A stretch of DNA of 11,985 nt from NCBI GenBank assembly GCA_030592085.1, contig JAUUZV010000046.1, positions 1-11,985 on the forward strand, given 5' to 3'. This DNA is from Clostridia bacterium. Its GTDB lineage: Bacteria > Bacillota > Clostridia > DUPQ01. Shown here one piece after another: positions 1-6,493 of the stretch. The first letter of the stretch is position 1; each line of letters begins with the position of its first letter. A program made the position numbers and the translations under genes. Under the pieces are notes generated by a model. That model was given only the letters and a program-made list of their open reading frames with translations. It was not told the DNA's origin and searched no databases.

Positions 1-10
1 ACGAGAGAAG

Positions 11-16
11 TCCTCC
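11..16 (-). promoter_or_regulatory. Ribosome binding site of a minus-strand gene starting off the left edge
   Basis: On the minus strand this reads GGAGGA, a strong Shine-Dalgarno match. Ten bases remain to the window edge and contain no start codon, so the start codon must lie at or just beyond the edge. In Bacillus subtilis the gene divergent from abrB at the yabB-yabC-abrB locus is metS (methionyl-tRNA synthetase). The same identity here is an inference from gene order only. Confidence 0.55.
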
Positions 17-55
17 AATTATTGATTTTGTACTTGTTAGAATTTTATTAAATTA

Positions 56-84
56 ATTATATGGGATTTCTCTTTCTATGTATA
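56..84 (-). promoter_or_regulatory. Predicted sigma-A promoter for the divergent off-window gene
   Basis: The minus strand shows TATACA (84-79) and a perfect TATAAT (61-56) separated by 17 bases. Transcription would begin near base 49, giving a leader of roughly 50 bases before the GGAGGA ribosome site at 16-11. The inverted hexamers TGGGAT (62-67) and ATCCCA (84-89) fall over this promoter and might be an operator, but they are short. The leader is too short for a T-box or other large riboswitch. Confidence 0.5.
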
Positions 85-122
85 TCCCAAAACCATTTTA
101 CACTATCGCCTTTTTGGTGTAC

Positions 123-151
123 TTGTTTTACCATAAAAATAATGCTATGAT
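123..151 (+). promoter_or_regulatory. Predicted extended -10 sigma-A promoter of abrB
   Basis: TTGTTT (123-128) and TATGAT (146-151) are separated by 17 bases. The -10 box is preceded directly by TGC (143-145), the TGn extension typical of strong Gram-positive promoters. The transcript would start near base 158, about 32 bases before the TTG start codon and 20 bases before the GGAGG ribosome site. AbrB-family proteins commonly repress their own gene, so the AT-rich stretch here is a plausible self-binding site; that is inference. Confidence 0.6.
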
Positions 152-189
152 AAAAATAGGAAAAAAGTGTAAAACCTGGAGGTAATATT

Positions 190-441
190 TTGAAAAATGT
201 AGGAATCGTAAGAAAGGTTGACGAGCTTGGCAGAATTGTTGTTCCAATTGAACTTAGAAGATCATTGGGTATTGGCGACAGAGCTGAAGTGGAGATCTAT
301 CTTGATGATGAAAATGAACGAATCATCTTACGTAAACATCAACCAATGTGTGCATTTTGTCAAAGCGAAGAAAATATCATTTCTTATAAAAATCAATTAA
401 TCTGTAAAAATTGTGTTATTGAAATTGGAGAAGAAAAATAA
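190..441 (+). CDS. abrB: AbrB-family transition-state regulator with Cys4 tail
   Basis: This 83-residue DNA-binding regulator matches the clostridial AbrB form. The N-terminal swapped-hairpin domain covers about residues 1-48, with the family signature GIVRKVDELGRIVVPIELRR near the start. The C-terminal part carries two CxxC pairs (C54/C57 and C72/C75) that probably bind a metal ion. AbrB proteins are global regulators that keep stationary-phase genes silent during growth. The start is TTG, chosen because GGAGG at 178-182 lies 7 bases upstream and because the family N-terminus begins exactly here. It is the only plus-strand gene in the window and it converges on rsmI with a gap of 3 bases, so the two transcripts must overlap. 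Its place beside rsmI and trmN6 copies the Bacillus abrB neighbourhood. The 60-residue reading frame inside it is a shadow. Confidence 0.93.
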   Translation: MKNVGIVRKVDELGRIVVPIELRRSLGIGDRAEVEIYLDDENERIILRKHQPMCAFCQSEENIISYKNQLICKNCVIEIGEEK

Positions 442-460
442 TTATTATTTATTAATAATT
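440..460 (-). terminator. Possible AT-only terminator between convergent abrB and rsmI
   Basis: AATTATTA (440-447) and its exact complement TAATAATT (453-460) flank a 5-base loop. The hairpin straddles both stop codons. Read on the minus strand it is followed by ATTTTTCTTC, a partial U-tract, so it may end the trmN6-rsmI transcript. The stem has no G-C pair and would be weak, so this is only a candidate. Confidence 0.25.
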
Positions 461-1278
461 GAGTAAACATCACGTCTTGACATGTTTTTTTCCTTTGCAA
501 TCATTCTCATGGCATCTTTTCTTGAATAATTTTGTTCCAATAACTGTTTGTATCTTATATCAACAGGTATTTCATTATTTATAGTCGGAGCAGTAGAAAT
601 TCCACCTTTAATAATAATAACAAATTCTCCTTTAGGTGTTTTGCTCTCATAATTATCAATCATATTCTTAAGCGTTCCCCTAATAACCTCTTCATATATT
701 TTTGTTATTTCTCTTACAATTGAAATTTCACGCTCTTCTTCAATATACTCTGCTAAATAATTTAAGGTTTTTAGTAATCTATGGGGAGCTTCATATAAAA
801 TTATTGTTTTCTCTTCAATTGCTAATTTTTCTAATTCACTTTTCCTCTTCTTATTATCAGTAGGTAAAAATCCAAAAAATGAAAATTGAACTGTTGGTAA
901 TCCTGAAATCATTAATGCAGAAATAACTGCAGATGGTCCAGGAATAACACTTACAGTTAAACCTTCTTCATAAAATCTTTTTACAAGTTCTTCTCCTGGA
1001 TCAGAAATACCTGGACACCCTGCATCAGATACAAGTGATATAATTTTGCCTTCTTTTGCAATAGCAATTAATTCTTCTCCACGACTTATTTTATTATGTT
1101 CATGGTAACTCATCATTTTCTTTTTTATTTCAAAATGATGTAATAATTTACCTGTTTGTCTTGTGTCTTCACAGGCAATAATATCACAATTTTCTAGTAT
1201 TTCTAATGCTCTTGGTGAAATATCACCTAAATTTCCAATTGGTGTAGCTACTAAATATAACATTATTTTTTCTTGCAT
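445..1278 (-). CDS. rsmI: 16S rRNA (cytidine-1402-2'-O)-methyltransferase RsmI
   Basis: RsmI uses S-adenosylmethionine to methylate the ribose of C1402 in the decoding centre of 16S rRNA. The 277 residues are the usual length for this tetrapyrrole-methylase-fold family. Visible motifs are ATPIGNLGDIS (11-21), ACEDTR (35-40), SDAGCPGISDPG (84-95), PGPSA (113-117), FFGFLP (134-139) and EAPHR (163-167), which together are diagnostic for RsmI. The start at 1278 is preferred over the internal ATG at 1263 because GGAG lies 8 bases upstream of it. The first 16 bases overlap the end of trmN6, so translation is probably coupled. This pair corresponds to yabB and yabC of Bacillus; the small GIY-YIG gene yazA that lies between them there is absent here. 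Confidence 0.96.
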   Translation of the reverse strand: MQEKIMLYLVATPIGNLGDISPRALEILENCDIIACEDTRQTGKLLHHFEIKKKMMSYHEHNKISRGEELIAIAKEGKIISLVSDAGCPGISDPGEELVKRFYEEGLTVSVIPGPSAVISALMISGLPTVQFSFFGFLPTDNKKRKSELEKLAIEEKTIILYEAPHRLLKTLNYLAEYIEEEREISIVREITKIYEEVIRGTLKNMIDNYESKTPKGEFVIIIKGGISTAPTINNEIPVDIRYKQLLEQNYSRKDAMRMIAKEKNMSRRDVYSIINK

Positions 1279-2000
1279 CTATACATCTCCAATACCTCTT
1301 TTGTGTATTCACCATTTTTTTCTCTTATTACTAGGTTTTTCTCAACTGTAAGAAAAGGTTTACCATACTTGCTACCAGTTATGAGAAAAAGATTAGGTTT
1401 TTGATCATCATAAGGAAGTACAAATGTAATTCTTTTAGGTTCAAGTTGGTGTTGTCTCATAAGCATAACAGTATCTATTAATCTCTCTGGTCTATTTACC
1501 ATATGTAATTGCCCTTTATCTTGAAGTATAAAAGAAGCTGCTTTAATAAAATCCTCAAGCGTTCCATTTAATTCATGTTTAGCAATAGCTTTTTCAACTT
1601 TTTCATTAATAATCCCAGATTTAGCTTTTTTATATGGAGGATTACAAATTACTACTTGTGCTGTTTGTGGTTTTAATAATTTTTCAATATCTCGAACATC
1701 ACCTTTTATAATACTAATCTTCTCTTCTAGATGATTAAATACAATATTACGTTCTGCTAGCAAAGCATTTTGGGCTTGTAATTCAATTCCAATAACTTTT
1801 AAAGGATTATATTTTCCACATAAAAGTACAGGTATTATTCCATTACCTGTACCTAAATCAACTACATTAGCATTCTCTTTAATCTTTGCATATGATGTTA
1901 ATAATACAGCATCCATTCCAAAGCAAAATAGTGATGGGTCTTGAATTAATTTCAAGCCTTTTATCTGTAAATCATCAATTCTTTCATGCTCATAAATCAT
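1263..2000 (-). CDS. trmN6: tRNA1(Val) (adenine37-N6)-methyltransferase (TrmN6/YabB family)
   Basis: This is a class I SAM-dependent methyltransferase of 245 residues. The SAM-binding loop VDLGTGNG is at residues 47-54, and NPPY at 120-123 is the catalytic motif of N6-adenine and N5-glutamine methyltransferases. The N-terminal segment (ERIDDLQIKGLKLIQ, then DAVLL) matches the YabB/YfiC family, whose known substrate is adenosine 37 of a valine tRNA. I place the start at the second ATG (2000), giving MIYEHERID. That fits family N-termini, whereas the ATG at 2018 would place a good promoter inside the gene. Neither ATG has a ribosome site, and the promoter predicts a leaderless message. It heads a two-gene unit with rsmI, overlapping it by 16 bases. 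Confidence 0.9.
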   Translation of the reverse strand: MIYEHERIDDLQIKGLKLIQDPSLFCFGMDAVLLTSYAKIKENANVVDLGTGNGIIPVLLCGKYNPLKVIGIELQAQNALLAERNIVFNHLEEKISIIKGDVRDIEKLLKPQTAQVVICNPPYKKAKSGIINEKVEKAIAKHELNGTLEDFIKAASFILQDKGQLHMVNRPERLIDTVMLMRQHQLEPKRITFVLPYDDQKPNLFLITGSKYGKPFLTVEKNLVIREKNGEYTKEVLEMYRCKKK

Positions 2001-2006
2001 GCCAAA

Positions 2007-2036
2007 ATTATACCACATATAGTATTTACTTGTTAA
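2007..2036 (-). promoter_or_regulatory. Predicted strong promoter of trmN6-rsmI
   Basis: The minus strand shows TTAACA (2036-2031), an 18-base spacer, and TATAAT (2012-2007) preceded directly by TGG, an extended -10 element. Six bases follow the -10 box before the A of the ATG at 2000, so the expected first transcribed base is that A. The -35 box overlaps the end of the upstream CpaB-like gene, which shows that trmN6-rsmI can be transcribed apart from the pilus operon. Confidence 0.6.
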
Positions 2037-2661
2037 TTTTTATGAACTCATAAGTAGCTACATGTTGAAGAAATGCAATAACTCTATCAAGTGGTTCTAT
2101 TGTTTTTATGCTTACGAATTGTGCTGATTGATTAACTTTATCAATGTAAGCTAATTGTATATTTTCAATTAGTATTCCCACATCTTTTTCTAATTCAAAA
2201 GAAATCTGTTCTTCTGCTAATAAGGTTTGTAACCAGTCTAGTTGATATTTCTCTAATTTACCTATATCAGGAATAAAATATAAGTTTGCATAATCGTTTA
2301 CAGAAAAATCGTTTGCATTAAAATTTTCACCAGTAATCTTTAGTGATAAAAATATGAAATTATTACTTGAAATTTCTGTTGTTATATCATTACTTGTGAA
2401 TATTTCACCTTGTTTTATTTCTGCAACAGTAATTGAATTAATAAGTTCATCTTCAGTTAATAATGTTAAAGGTTCTTTTGAGTAAATAGTTTTTTTTACA
2501 AAGCTATTGTCTGTAATTACTGATTGTTCAGCAATATCTTGTGTTGCCACATAAATAATTTGTAGTTCTTCTTTACTTCTACTATTTATTAATAAACTTT
2601 GAAAAACAGTAAGAATTAAAGATATAACTATTGCCAGGACTAAGTAGATTTTTTTATTCAT
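2026..2661 (-). CDS. SAF-domain CpaB/RcpC-like pilus assembly protein
   Basis: The protein has 211 residues. Residues 5-25 form a single membrane anchor, so the rest is expected outside the membrane. Residues 36-95 resemble a SAF domain of the CpaB/RcpC type (the segment beginning IIYVATQDIAEQSVIT and ending near GEIFTSNDI). In Gram-negative Tad systems CpaB helps the outer-membrane secretin; Gram-positive versions have no secretin and may instead interact with the wall or stabilise the pilus base. The C-terminal half (100-211) I do not recognise. It is the last gene of the Tad operon, starting 4 bases after the preceding stop with a weak TAGGT ribosome site. The identification rests on the SAF-like pattern plus context. 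Confidence 0.75.
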   Translation of the reverse strand: MNKKIYLVLAIVISLILTVFQSLLINSRSKEELQIIYVATQDIAEQSVITDNSFVKKTIYSKEPLTLLTEDELINSITVAEIKQGEIFTSNDITTEISSNNFIFLSLKITGENFNANDFSVNDYANLYFIPDIGKLEKYQLDWLQTLLAEEQISFELEKDVGILIENIQLAYIDKVNQSAQFVSIKTIEPLDRVIAFLQHVATYEFIKINK

Positions 2662-2665
2662 ATAA

Positions 2666-3127
2666 TTACCTATCTATTGGAACTTCCACATCTAAATGGA
2701 TATGGATAGTACTTTCTTGTTGACTATTAGCAATACGCTTGTAACGAATTGTAAAATATAGATGAAAATAAGCATATTGTGAAGTAAATTGATAAGGACA
2801 AGTTTCACTATTTTCATAAAACCCAAATGAAAAATCATCTAATGAATATGAGCTATCACAATTTTCATTCAACCTACTATACACAAAGTTATTCACCATA
2901 TTTATATCTTCAATACTAAGAGTACCTTCAGCCAAACTTAATGTATCTAATTGGGATACGGCTGATAACACAGCCATATCCCCAACTTCTTCAAAGTCAT
3001 GTATAATTATTTTTACATGTACTTTTTCGATCATCACTGTAAAGATTGGTATCAAGATAAATAGCAATATAGCTGTAAGTAAAATAACTTGATTAACTCC
3101 TGTTCCCCTATTTTCTAATCTCTTCAC
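2666..3127 (-). CDS. TadE/TadG-like minor pseudopilin (putative)
   Basis: This is a 153-residue protein with one hydrophobic segment near the N-terminus (about 13-33) and a soluble extracytoplasmic part of about 120 residues containing two cysteines (near residues 90 and 110) that could form a disulfide. Such single-pass proteins after the Flp gene are typical of TadE/TadG minor pilins, but sequence similarity is too weak for a firm assignment. The leader RGTGVNQV has Gln where prepilin-type leaders carry the +5 Glu, so processing by a prepilin peptidase is uncertain. The start is GTG: its G is also the last base of the preceding TAG stop (a one-base overlap), and AAGGTGA lies just upstream. 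It belongs to the Tad operon. Confidence 0.7.
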   Translation of the reverse strand: MKRLENRGTGVNQVILLTAILLFILIPIFTVMIEKVHVKIIIHDFEEVGDMAVLSAVSQLDTLSLAEGTLSIEDINMVNNFVYSRLNENCDSSYSLDDFSFGFYENSETCPYQFTSQYAYFHLYFTIRYKRIANSQQESTIHIHLDVEVPIDR

Positions 3128-3504
3128 TAGTGAATCACCTTTCTAGCTACAGCACTTTTTATAAATACCATTTCAAACTCTTTTTCCTCACGAGAGAATA
3201 ATCTGTTAATTGTACTAAATGAAAATACAGCAGTTATGTGTAATTCCATCTCACTTCCAAATTTAGCTGATGACGGCGCACTAATTGATATATCATGAAA
3301 TCCTTTTGCTGTTAGTCTTTCTGTCAATAATGCATAATCACTAGTATCAAAACCTGATTGCATCTCCATTTTCACAAGAAAATTTCTACAAATATCTTTA
3401 AATTCTAAATTTGCAGATATTGGGACAAACATCTCAACCATAAATACTACTAAAAAAAGAGTTATAACTAAAATTATAGCTGTAACCACAACACGTTCTC
3501 CCAT
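3127..3504 (-). CDS. Small single-pass Tad-operon protein, DUF4320/TadE-like
   Basis: This is a 125-residue protein. Residues 6-30 form a hydrophobic segment (VVVTAIILVITLFLVVFMVE), followed by an extracytoplasmic part. The pattern after the membrane segment (a short helix, then MEMQSGFDTSDYALLTERL) recalls the DUF4320 proteins found in clostridial Tad clusters, which are thought to be minor pilins; this is recognition from memory, not a search. It has no visible ribosome site. Its ATG starts one base after the Flp stop codon, so it is probably translated by reinitiation. Its TAG stop shares one base with the next GTG start. The three small genes in a row therefore form a coupled set, with the Flp gene the only one carrying a strong ribosome site. 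Confidence 0.7.
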   Translation of the reverse strand: MGERVVVTAIILVITLFLVVFMVEMFVPISANLEFKDICRNFLVKMEMQSGFDTSDYALLTERLTAKGFHDISISAPSSAKFGSEMELHITAVFSFSTINRLFSREEKEFEMVFIKSAVARKVIH

Positions 3505-3505
3505 T

Positions 3506-3712
3506 TTATATTATTGGGAAAATACTGGTAGAAATAGTTGTGTCAAACCAACTTTGCATATCTGCTAAAATTCCTTCAGAAAAACTTCTGAATCCTGGAA
3601 TAACAACAAATGCTGCTACCAATAATACTGCAACAATACCAATAACTTCATATAATCCGAAGCCTTGATTGTTAGTTAGGTAACCTTTTACCTTTTTAAT
3701 TATTTTTCTCAT
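3506..3712 (-). CDS. flp: Flp-type (type IVb/c) major prepilin
   Basis: The 68-residue precursor has a positively charged leader, then QGFGLYEV followed by an unbroken hydrophobic stretch (about 23-40). Cleavage by a prepilin peptidase after Gly17 would leave Phe as first residue and Glu22 at position +5, the classic type IV prepilin rule; mature length would be 51 residues. It resembles the Flp1-type pilins of Gram-positive Tad loci and is the likely structural subunit. The start has an almost ideal ribosome site, AAGGAGGT, which fits the need for many subunits. It follows tadC by 12 bases and precedes two minor-pilin-like genes. The processing enzyme (TadV/PilD type) is not encoded in this window. 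Confidence 0.88.
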   Translation of the reverse strand: MRKIIKKVKGYLTNNQGFGLYEVIGIVAVLLVAAFVVIPGFRSFSEGILADMQSWFDTTISTSIFPII

Positions 3713-3716
3713 TTTT

Positions 3717-3724
3717 ACCTCCTT
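3717..3724 (-). promoter_or_regulatory. Near-perfect ribosome binding site of the Flp prepilin
   Basis: The minus strand reads AAGGAGGT, eight bases complementary to the 16S rRNA 3' end, four bases before the ATG. It is by far the strongest in the Tad operon, where most other genes have weak or no site and rely on coupling. This should raise pilin output relative to the assembly proteins made from the same message. Confidence 0.75.
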
Positions 3725-4498
3725 CTATGAAAAAATACTTTGAAGTGCATCTTGCACATCCATGTACATGGGGACTAAAACCATAATGACAATAATAGCG
3801 CATAAAATCATTGTAATTAACATACTCTTTGTCTTTATACTATCTGTCTCACGTTGTAAGTAAGAAAAATACCTATTAAACATCATTTTTTCAAGTCGCT
3901 TTGTCATTGATCTATCTCGACTTTCAAATACAATAGTTTCAATAAACATTGCAAAATTACTCGCTTCTTGGCTACGTATATACTTTTTAATTACTGATGC
4001 AGCCATAGCTGGGTTTAAAGATAATTGATATGCACCACACGCTGTTATTAATACTTTTCTTAATTCATCATCAGAAACCACATCATATAGATTAATTAGT
4101 GCATCTCTAGGTAGAACTCCTGCATCTGTTTGATTTACCATATATTTATACAATTTGTATGAATTTTTGCTAAATTGTTTTTCCAATGCTTTTTTCTTTG
4201 TTAAAATTATTATTAGTATAAGAAAATACAAAATAATTAAAAGTAAAAATCCTCTTATAATTCCTTGAGAAAAACCTACATACAAACAACCTAAGGGAAT
4301 TACAACAATCATTACTGAATAAGTAAAAATATCCTCCTTTGACACACAACCAAATTTAATTAGTAAATAATCAAAGTGTAGTAATTCTCCAAATGACTGC
4401 TGATGTATCTTTTGATATTTAAAGCAAGAAAACTGTTTTATAATTATGTAATCAACTAACCACATTGCAATGATAATATTTAATAAAAAACGAATCAT
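3725..4498 (-). CDS. tadC: Tad pilus platform protein TadC
   Basis: This is an inner-membrane platform protein of the type II secretion F family, which with TadB anchors the TadA motor and guides pilin into the fibre. The 257 residues contain membrane segments at about 3-20, 57-75, 80-100 and 225-245, and a cytoplasmic helical T2SSF-type region at about 110-220. I start at the ATG at 4498. The open frame extends 18 codons upstream but overlaps the end of tadB, those residues (including SNVCFSNITRGEK) look unlike a TadC N-terminus, and no other start is available that avoids the overlap. The ribosome site is weak; the start lies 8 bases after the tadB stop, so coupling is likely. Paired small hairpins fall in the last 40 bases, before the pilin gene. 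Confidence 0.87.
   Translation of the reverse strand: MIRFLLNIIIAMWLVDYIIIKQFSCFKYQKIHQQSFGELLHFDYLLIKFGCVSKEDIFTYSVMIVVIPLGCLYVGFSQGIIRGFLLLIILYFLILIIILTKKKALEKQFSKNSYKLYKYMVNQTDAGVLPRDALINLYDVVSDDELRKVLITACGAYQLSLNPAMAASVIKKYIRSQEASNFAMFIETIVFESRDRSMTKRLEKMMFNRYFSYLQRETDSIKTKSMLITMILCAIIVIMVLVPMYMDVQDALQSIFS
3745..3771 (-). other. Two short inverted repeats at the tadC end, upstream of flp
   Basis: On the plus strand GTGCA (3745-3749) and TGCAC (3753-3757) flank a 3-base loop, and CCATGTACATGG (3760-3771) is a perfect palindrome. In the minus-strand RNA these could form two small adjacent hairpins just before the flp ribosome site, followed by a run of six U (3735-3730). They may mark an RNA-processing or attenuation point separating pilin from platform expression. 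They are also coding sequence, so chance is possible. Confidence 0.25.
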
Positions 4499-4506
4499 AT
4501 TTTCAT

Positions 4507-5319
4507 CTACTTTCTCACCACGAGTAATGTTGCTAAAGCATACATTAGACAAAAAAGTCCAATAAAATTTTGACCTAAGTTTGTACCCAGATAAAATGAC
4601 ATAACTCTAGAATCATTGCTAATAAACCAAACTGCCATTACAATTACAAAAAACATTAAGCAATAAATTGTTATTTGATCTCTAAATGAAGAAATTTTCC
4701 TTTTGAATAATTCTTCATCAATGGCAAAGTATTGTTCTTCTGTACTTTTAAATAGCGCTGACAGGTCGCCTCCTTTTTTTGCTGAAAATCTTATATTCTT
4801 AACTAAATATTTTAAATTTTCTCCATAGGCTTCTTCTTCAAGTATATTTAGTGCTTGATCTATTGACATTCCTGTATTAATTCTAAGATATGTTGTTTTG
4901 ATATTTGCTTTAATTGGATTTTTTAAATCACTAAAACTAGCTTTTTTTAAGCAATATATTAAATCATTTTTTAGTAAACTCCACTTTGACAATACCATAA
5001 CTAATGATGTTACTTGTTGTTGTTCTTTGTTAGTTTGGTACTTTATATATATATCAAAAATAATAAATGGAAATAATGATGGCAATACACTAATCATTAA
5101 AGAAGCTAATAAATTATGTAATATTAGAGTAATTGAAATAATACTAATTCCATATATAATCAAACAAAAAATTATTAAATGCTTTTTTGATAGTACTTTC
5201 TTTTTTTGGCGTTTATATAATGTCCAAAATTTTGCTACTTCATTTTTAAAACTTAAACCATAAAAAAAACAAAAAACTGAAGCGTTAAGAATTAAAGTAG
5301 TTATATTAATCTTTAACAT
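4507..5319 (-). CDS. tadB: Tad pilus platform protein TadB
   Basis: This is the second T2SSF-family platform protein, 270 residues. Membrane segments are visible at about 5-23, 48-69, 72-92, 216-234 and 250-267. The cytoplasmic part includes the helical T2SSF signature region: a run with a repeated pattern typical of TadB (INTGMSIDQALNIL, then GENLKYL and KKGGDLSALF) at about 147-190. It acts with TadC and TadA in pilus extrusion. The ATG lies inside the end of tadA, with a 14-base overlap, and AGAGG sits 6 bases upstream of it within tadA, so translation is coupled. The order tadA-tadB-tadC is the conserved core order of Tad loci. Confidence 0.9.
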   Translation of the reverse strand: MLKINITTLILNASVFCFFYGLSFKNEVAKFWTLYKRQKKKVLSKKHLIIFCLIIYGISIISITLILHNLLASLMISVLPSLFPFIIFDIYIKYQTNKEQQQVTSLVMVLSKWSLLKNDLIYCLKKASFSDLKNPIKANIKTTYLRINTGMSIDQALNILEEEAYGENLKYLVKNIRFSAKKGGDLSALFKSTEEQYFAIDEELFKRKISSFRDQITIYCLMFFVIVMAVWFISNDSRVMSFYLGTNLGQNFIGLFCLMYALATLLVVRK

Positions 5320-6484
5320 AAAGCACCTCTAAAGGATGTTTAACTATTTTTGAAACTTGACATACTTTTTTTACTTGGAAATTTTTTAAAAAAACAATAA
5401 TATCAATCCCTTGTGTTACCATTTTATAAAGAGATTGTTCGCTTTCAATTGTATAATGTGAAGCTGCTAGTGAAACTATTCGTTGTAGGCAGTCTTCTGC
5501 TTGATCACTATGAATTGTTGCTAGTACCCTATGCCCAGTACATGATGCTTTAATAAAATCATAAGCTTCAGCACCAGTTATTTCACCAATGCAATATGTA
5601 TCTAAAGACATAGTTAATCCATCTTTTATTAACATTTCTAATGTTATACTATTGCCACCTTCTGAATCTCTTTTTACTCGTTGCTCAATACAGAATTTTT
5701 TATCAGGATATATTTCTGCGTCTGACTCAACAATAAGAATACGTTCCATATCATCTATTTGATTTATTAATGCTCTTAACAAAGTTGTTTTTCCAGATGC
5801 ACCTTTGCCACAAAATACTATTGATTGGTTTGTTTTAATCTTGTTAAGCAAAATACTAGAAGCTTCTTTAGTTAGCATTTCTTCTTCTATAAGCTGCTCC
5901 ATAGTATAACTTATTCTACGATGCTTTCTTATACTAATAGCTGGACCGTTAATATTTCTAGGAGGAATTGACACATTAATACGTAACCTTTTTTGTAAAT
6001 CAGCAACTCTGCAATGAGAGTCATTTTCATTTAGAATTCCTCCATTTCTTATTGCAATAAGTTTACAATAGGTCAATAAAGCTTCTTTGTGATGAAAATC
6101 TATATTAATTGGTTGTCTAATTCCTTTCTTCATTATTGAAAATTCATTAAATGCTGTTCCGTCAATATCTGAAATATCCTCATCTTCAATATATGGTTGT
6201 AATAGACCATAACCGAACATTGCATCAAAAATCTGTCTAATTATTTTTTCGCGACCAATGGATGCAAAAATCATATCTCTATCAATTAGTCTAATAATCT
6301 CATTTCTAAGAATACTGCTTTTCTCATCATCATGATTAGCGTTAATAACAATATCAGGTTTTGATGATAATATTTCTTCAGTAATCGCTGAAATCATCTG
6401 ATTTATATTAGCAGTACCATGTTGATATTCACGTGCTCTATCATAAAAGGATAATGGATTTTTAAGTGTTGAAACTACAGACAT
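5306..6484 (-). CDS. tadA: Tad pilus motor ATPase TadA/CpaF
   Basis: This is a cytoplasmic secretion ATPase of the GspE/VirB11 superfamily that drives pilus assembly. It has 392 residues, within the usual CpaF range. The N-terminal domain contains the family pattern GYGLLQPYIEDEDISDI (91-107). Catalytic motifs are Walker A GKGASGKTT (226-234, Lys232), an Asp-box segment ILIVESDAEI (249-258), Walker B-type CIGEITGAEAYDF with Glu301, and the His box TGHRVLATIHS (316-326). All key residues appear intact, so an active motor is expected. No ribosome site is visible before the ATG, which begins 9 bases after the stop of the kinase fusion, suggesting translation follows from that gene. The frame overlaps tadB by 14 bases. 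Confidence 0.95.
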   Translation of the reverse strand: MSVVSTLKNPLSFYDRAREYQHGTANINQMISAITEEILSSKPDIVINANHDDEKSSILRNEIIRLIDRDMIFASIGREKIIRQIFDAMFGYGLLQPYIEDEDISDIDGTAFNEFSIMKKGIRQPINIDFHHKEALLTYCKLIAIRNGGILNENDSHCRVADLQKRLRINVSIPPRNINGPAISIRKHRRISYTMEQLIEEEMLTKEASSILLNKIKTNQSIVFCGKGASGKTTLLRALINQIDDMERILIVESDAEIYPDKKFCIEQRVKRDSEGGNSITLEMLIKDGLTMSLDTYCIGEITGAEAYDFIKASCTGHRVLATIHSDQAEDCLQRIVSLAASHYTIESEQSLYKMVTQGIDIIVFLKNFQVKKVCQVSKIVKHPLEVLYVKD

Positions 6485-6493
6485 ATAATATTT

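Noticed and set aside
218..400. 60-residue plus-strand reading frame inside abrB
   Set aside because: It is out of frame with the clear AbrB protein and has no ribosome site.
1163..1351. 62-residue plus-strand reading frame across the rsmI/trmN6 junction
   Set aside because: It is antisense to two well-identified genes, has no ribosome site and no family resemblance.
2001..2018. Longer trmN6 starting at 2018
   Set aside because: It would place a strong extended -10 promoter inside the gene, and family members begin close to the MIYEHERID start.
4499..4552. Longer tadC starting at 4552
   Set aside because: The extra 18 codons overlap tadB by 46 bases, have no ribosome site and do not resemble a TadC N-terminus.
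4898..5263. 121-residue plus-strand reading frame
   Set aside because: It lies wholly antisense within tadB; its hydrophobic composition reflects the complement of membrane-segment codons.
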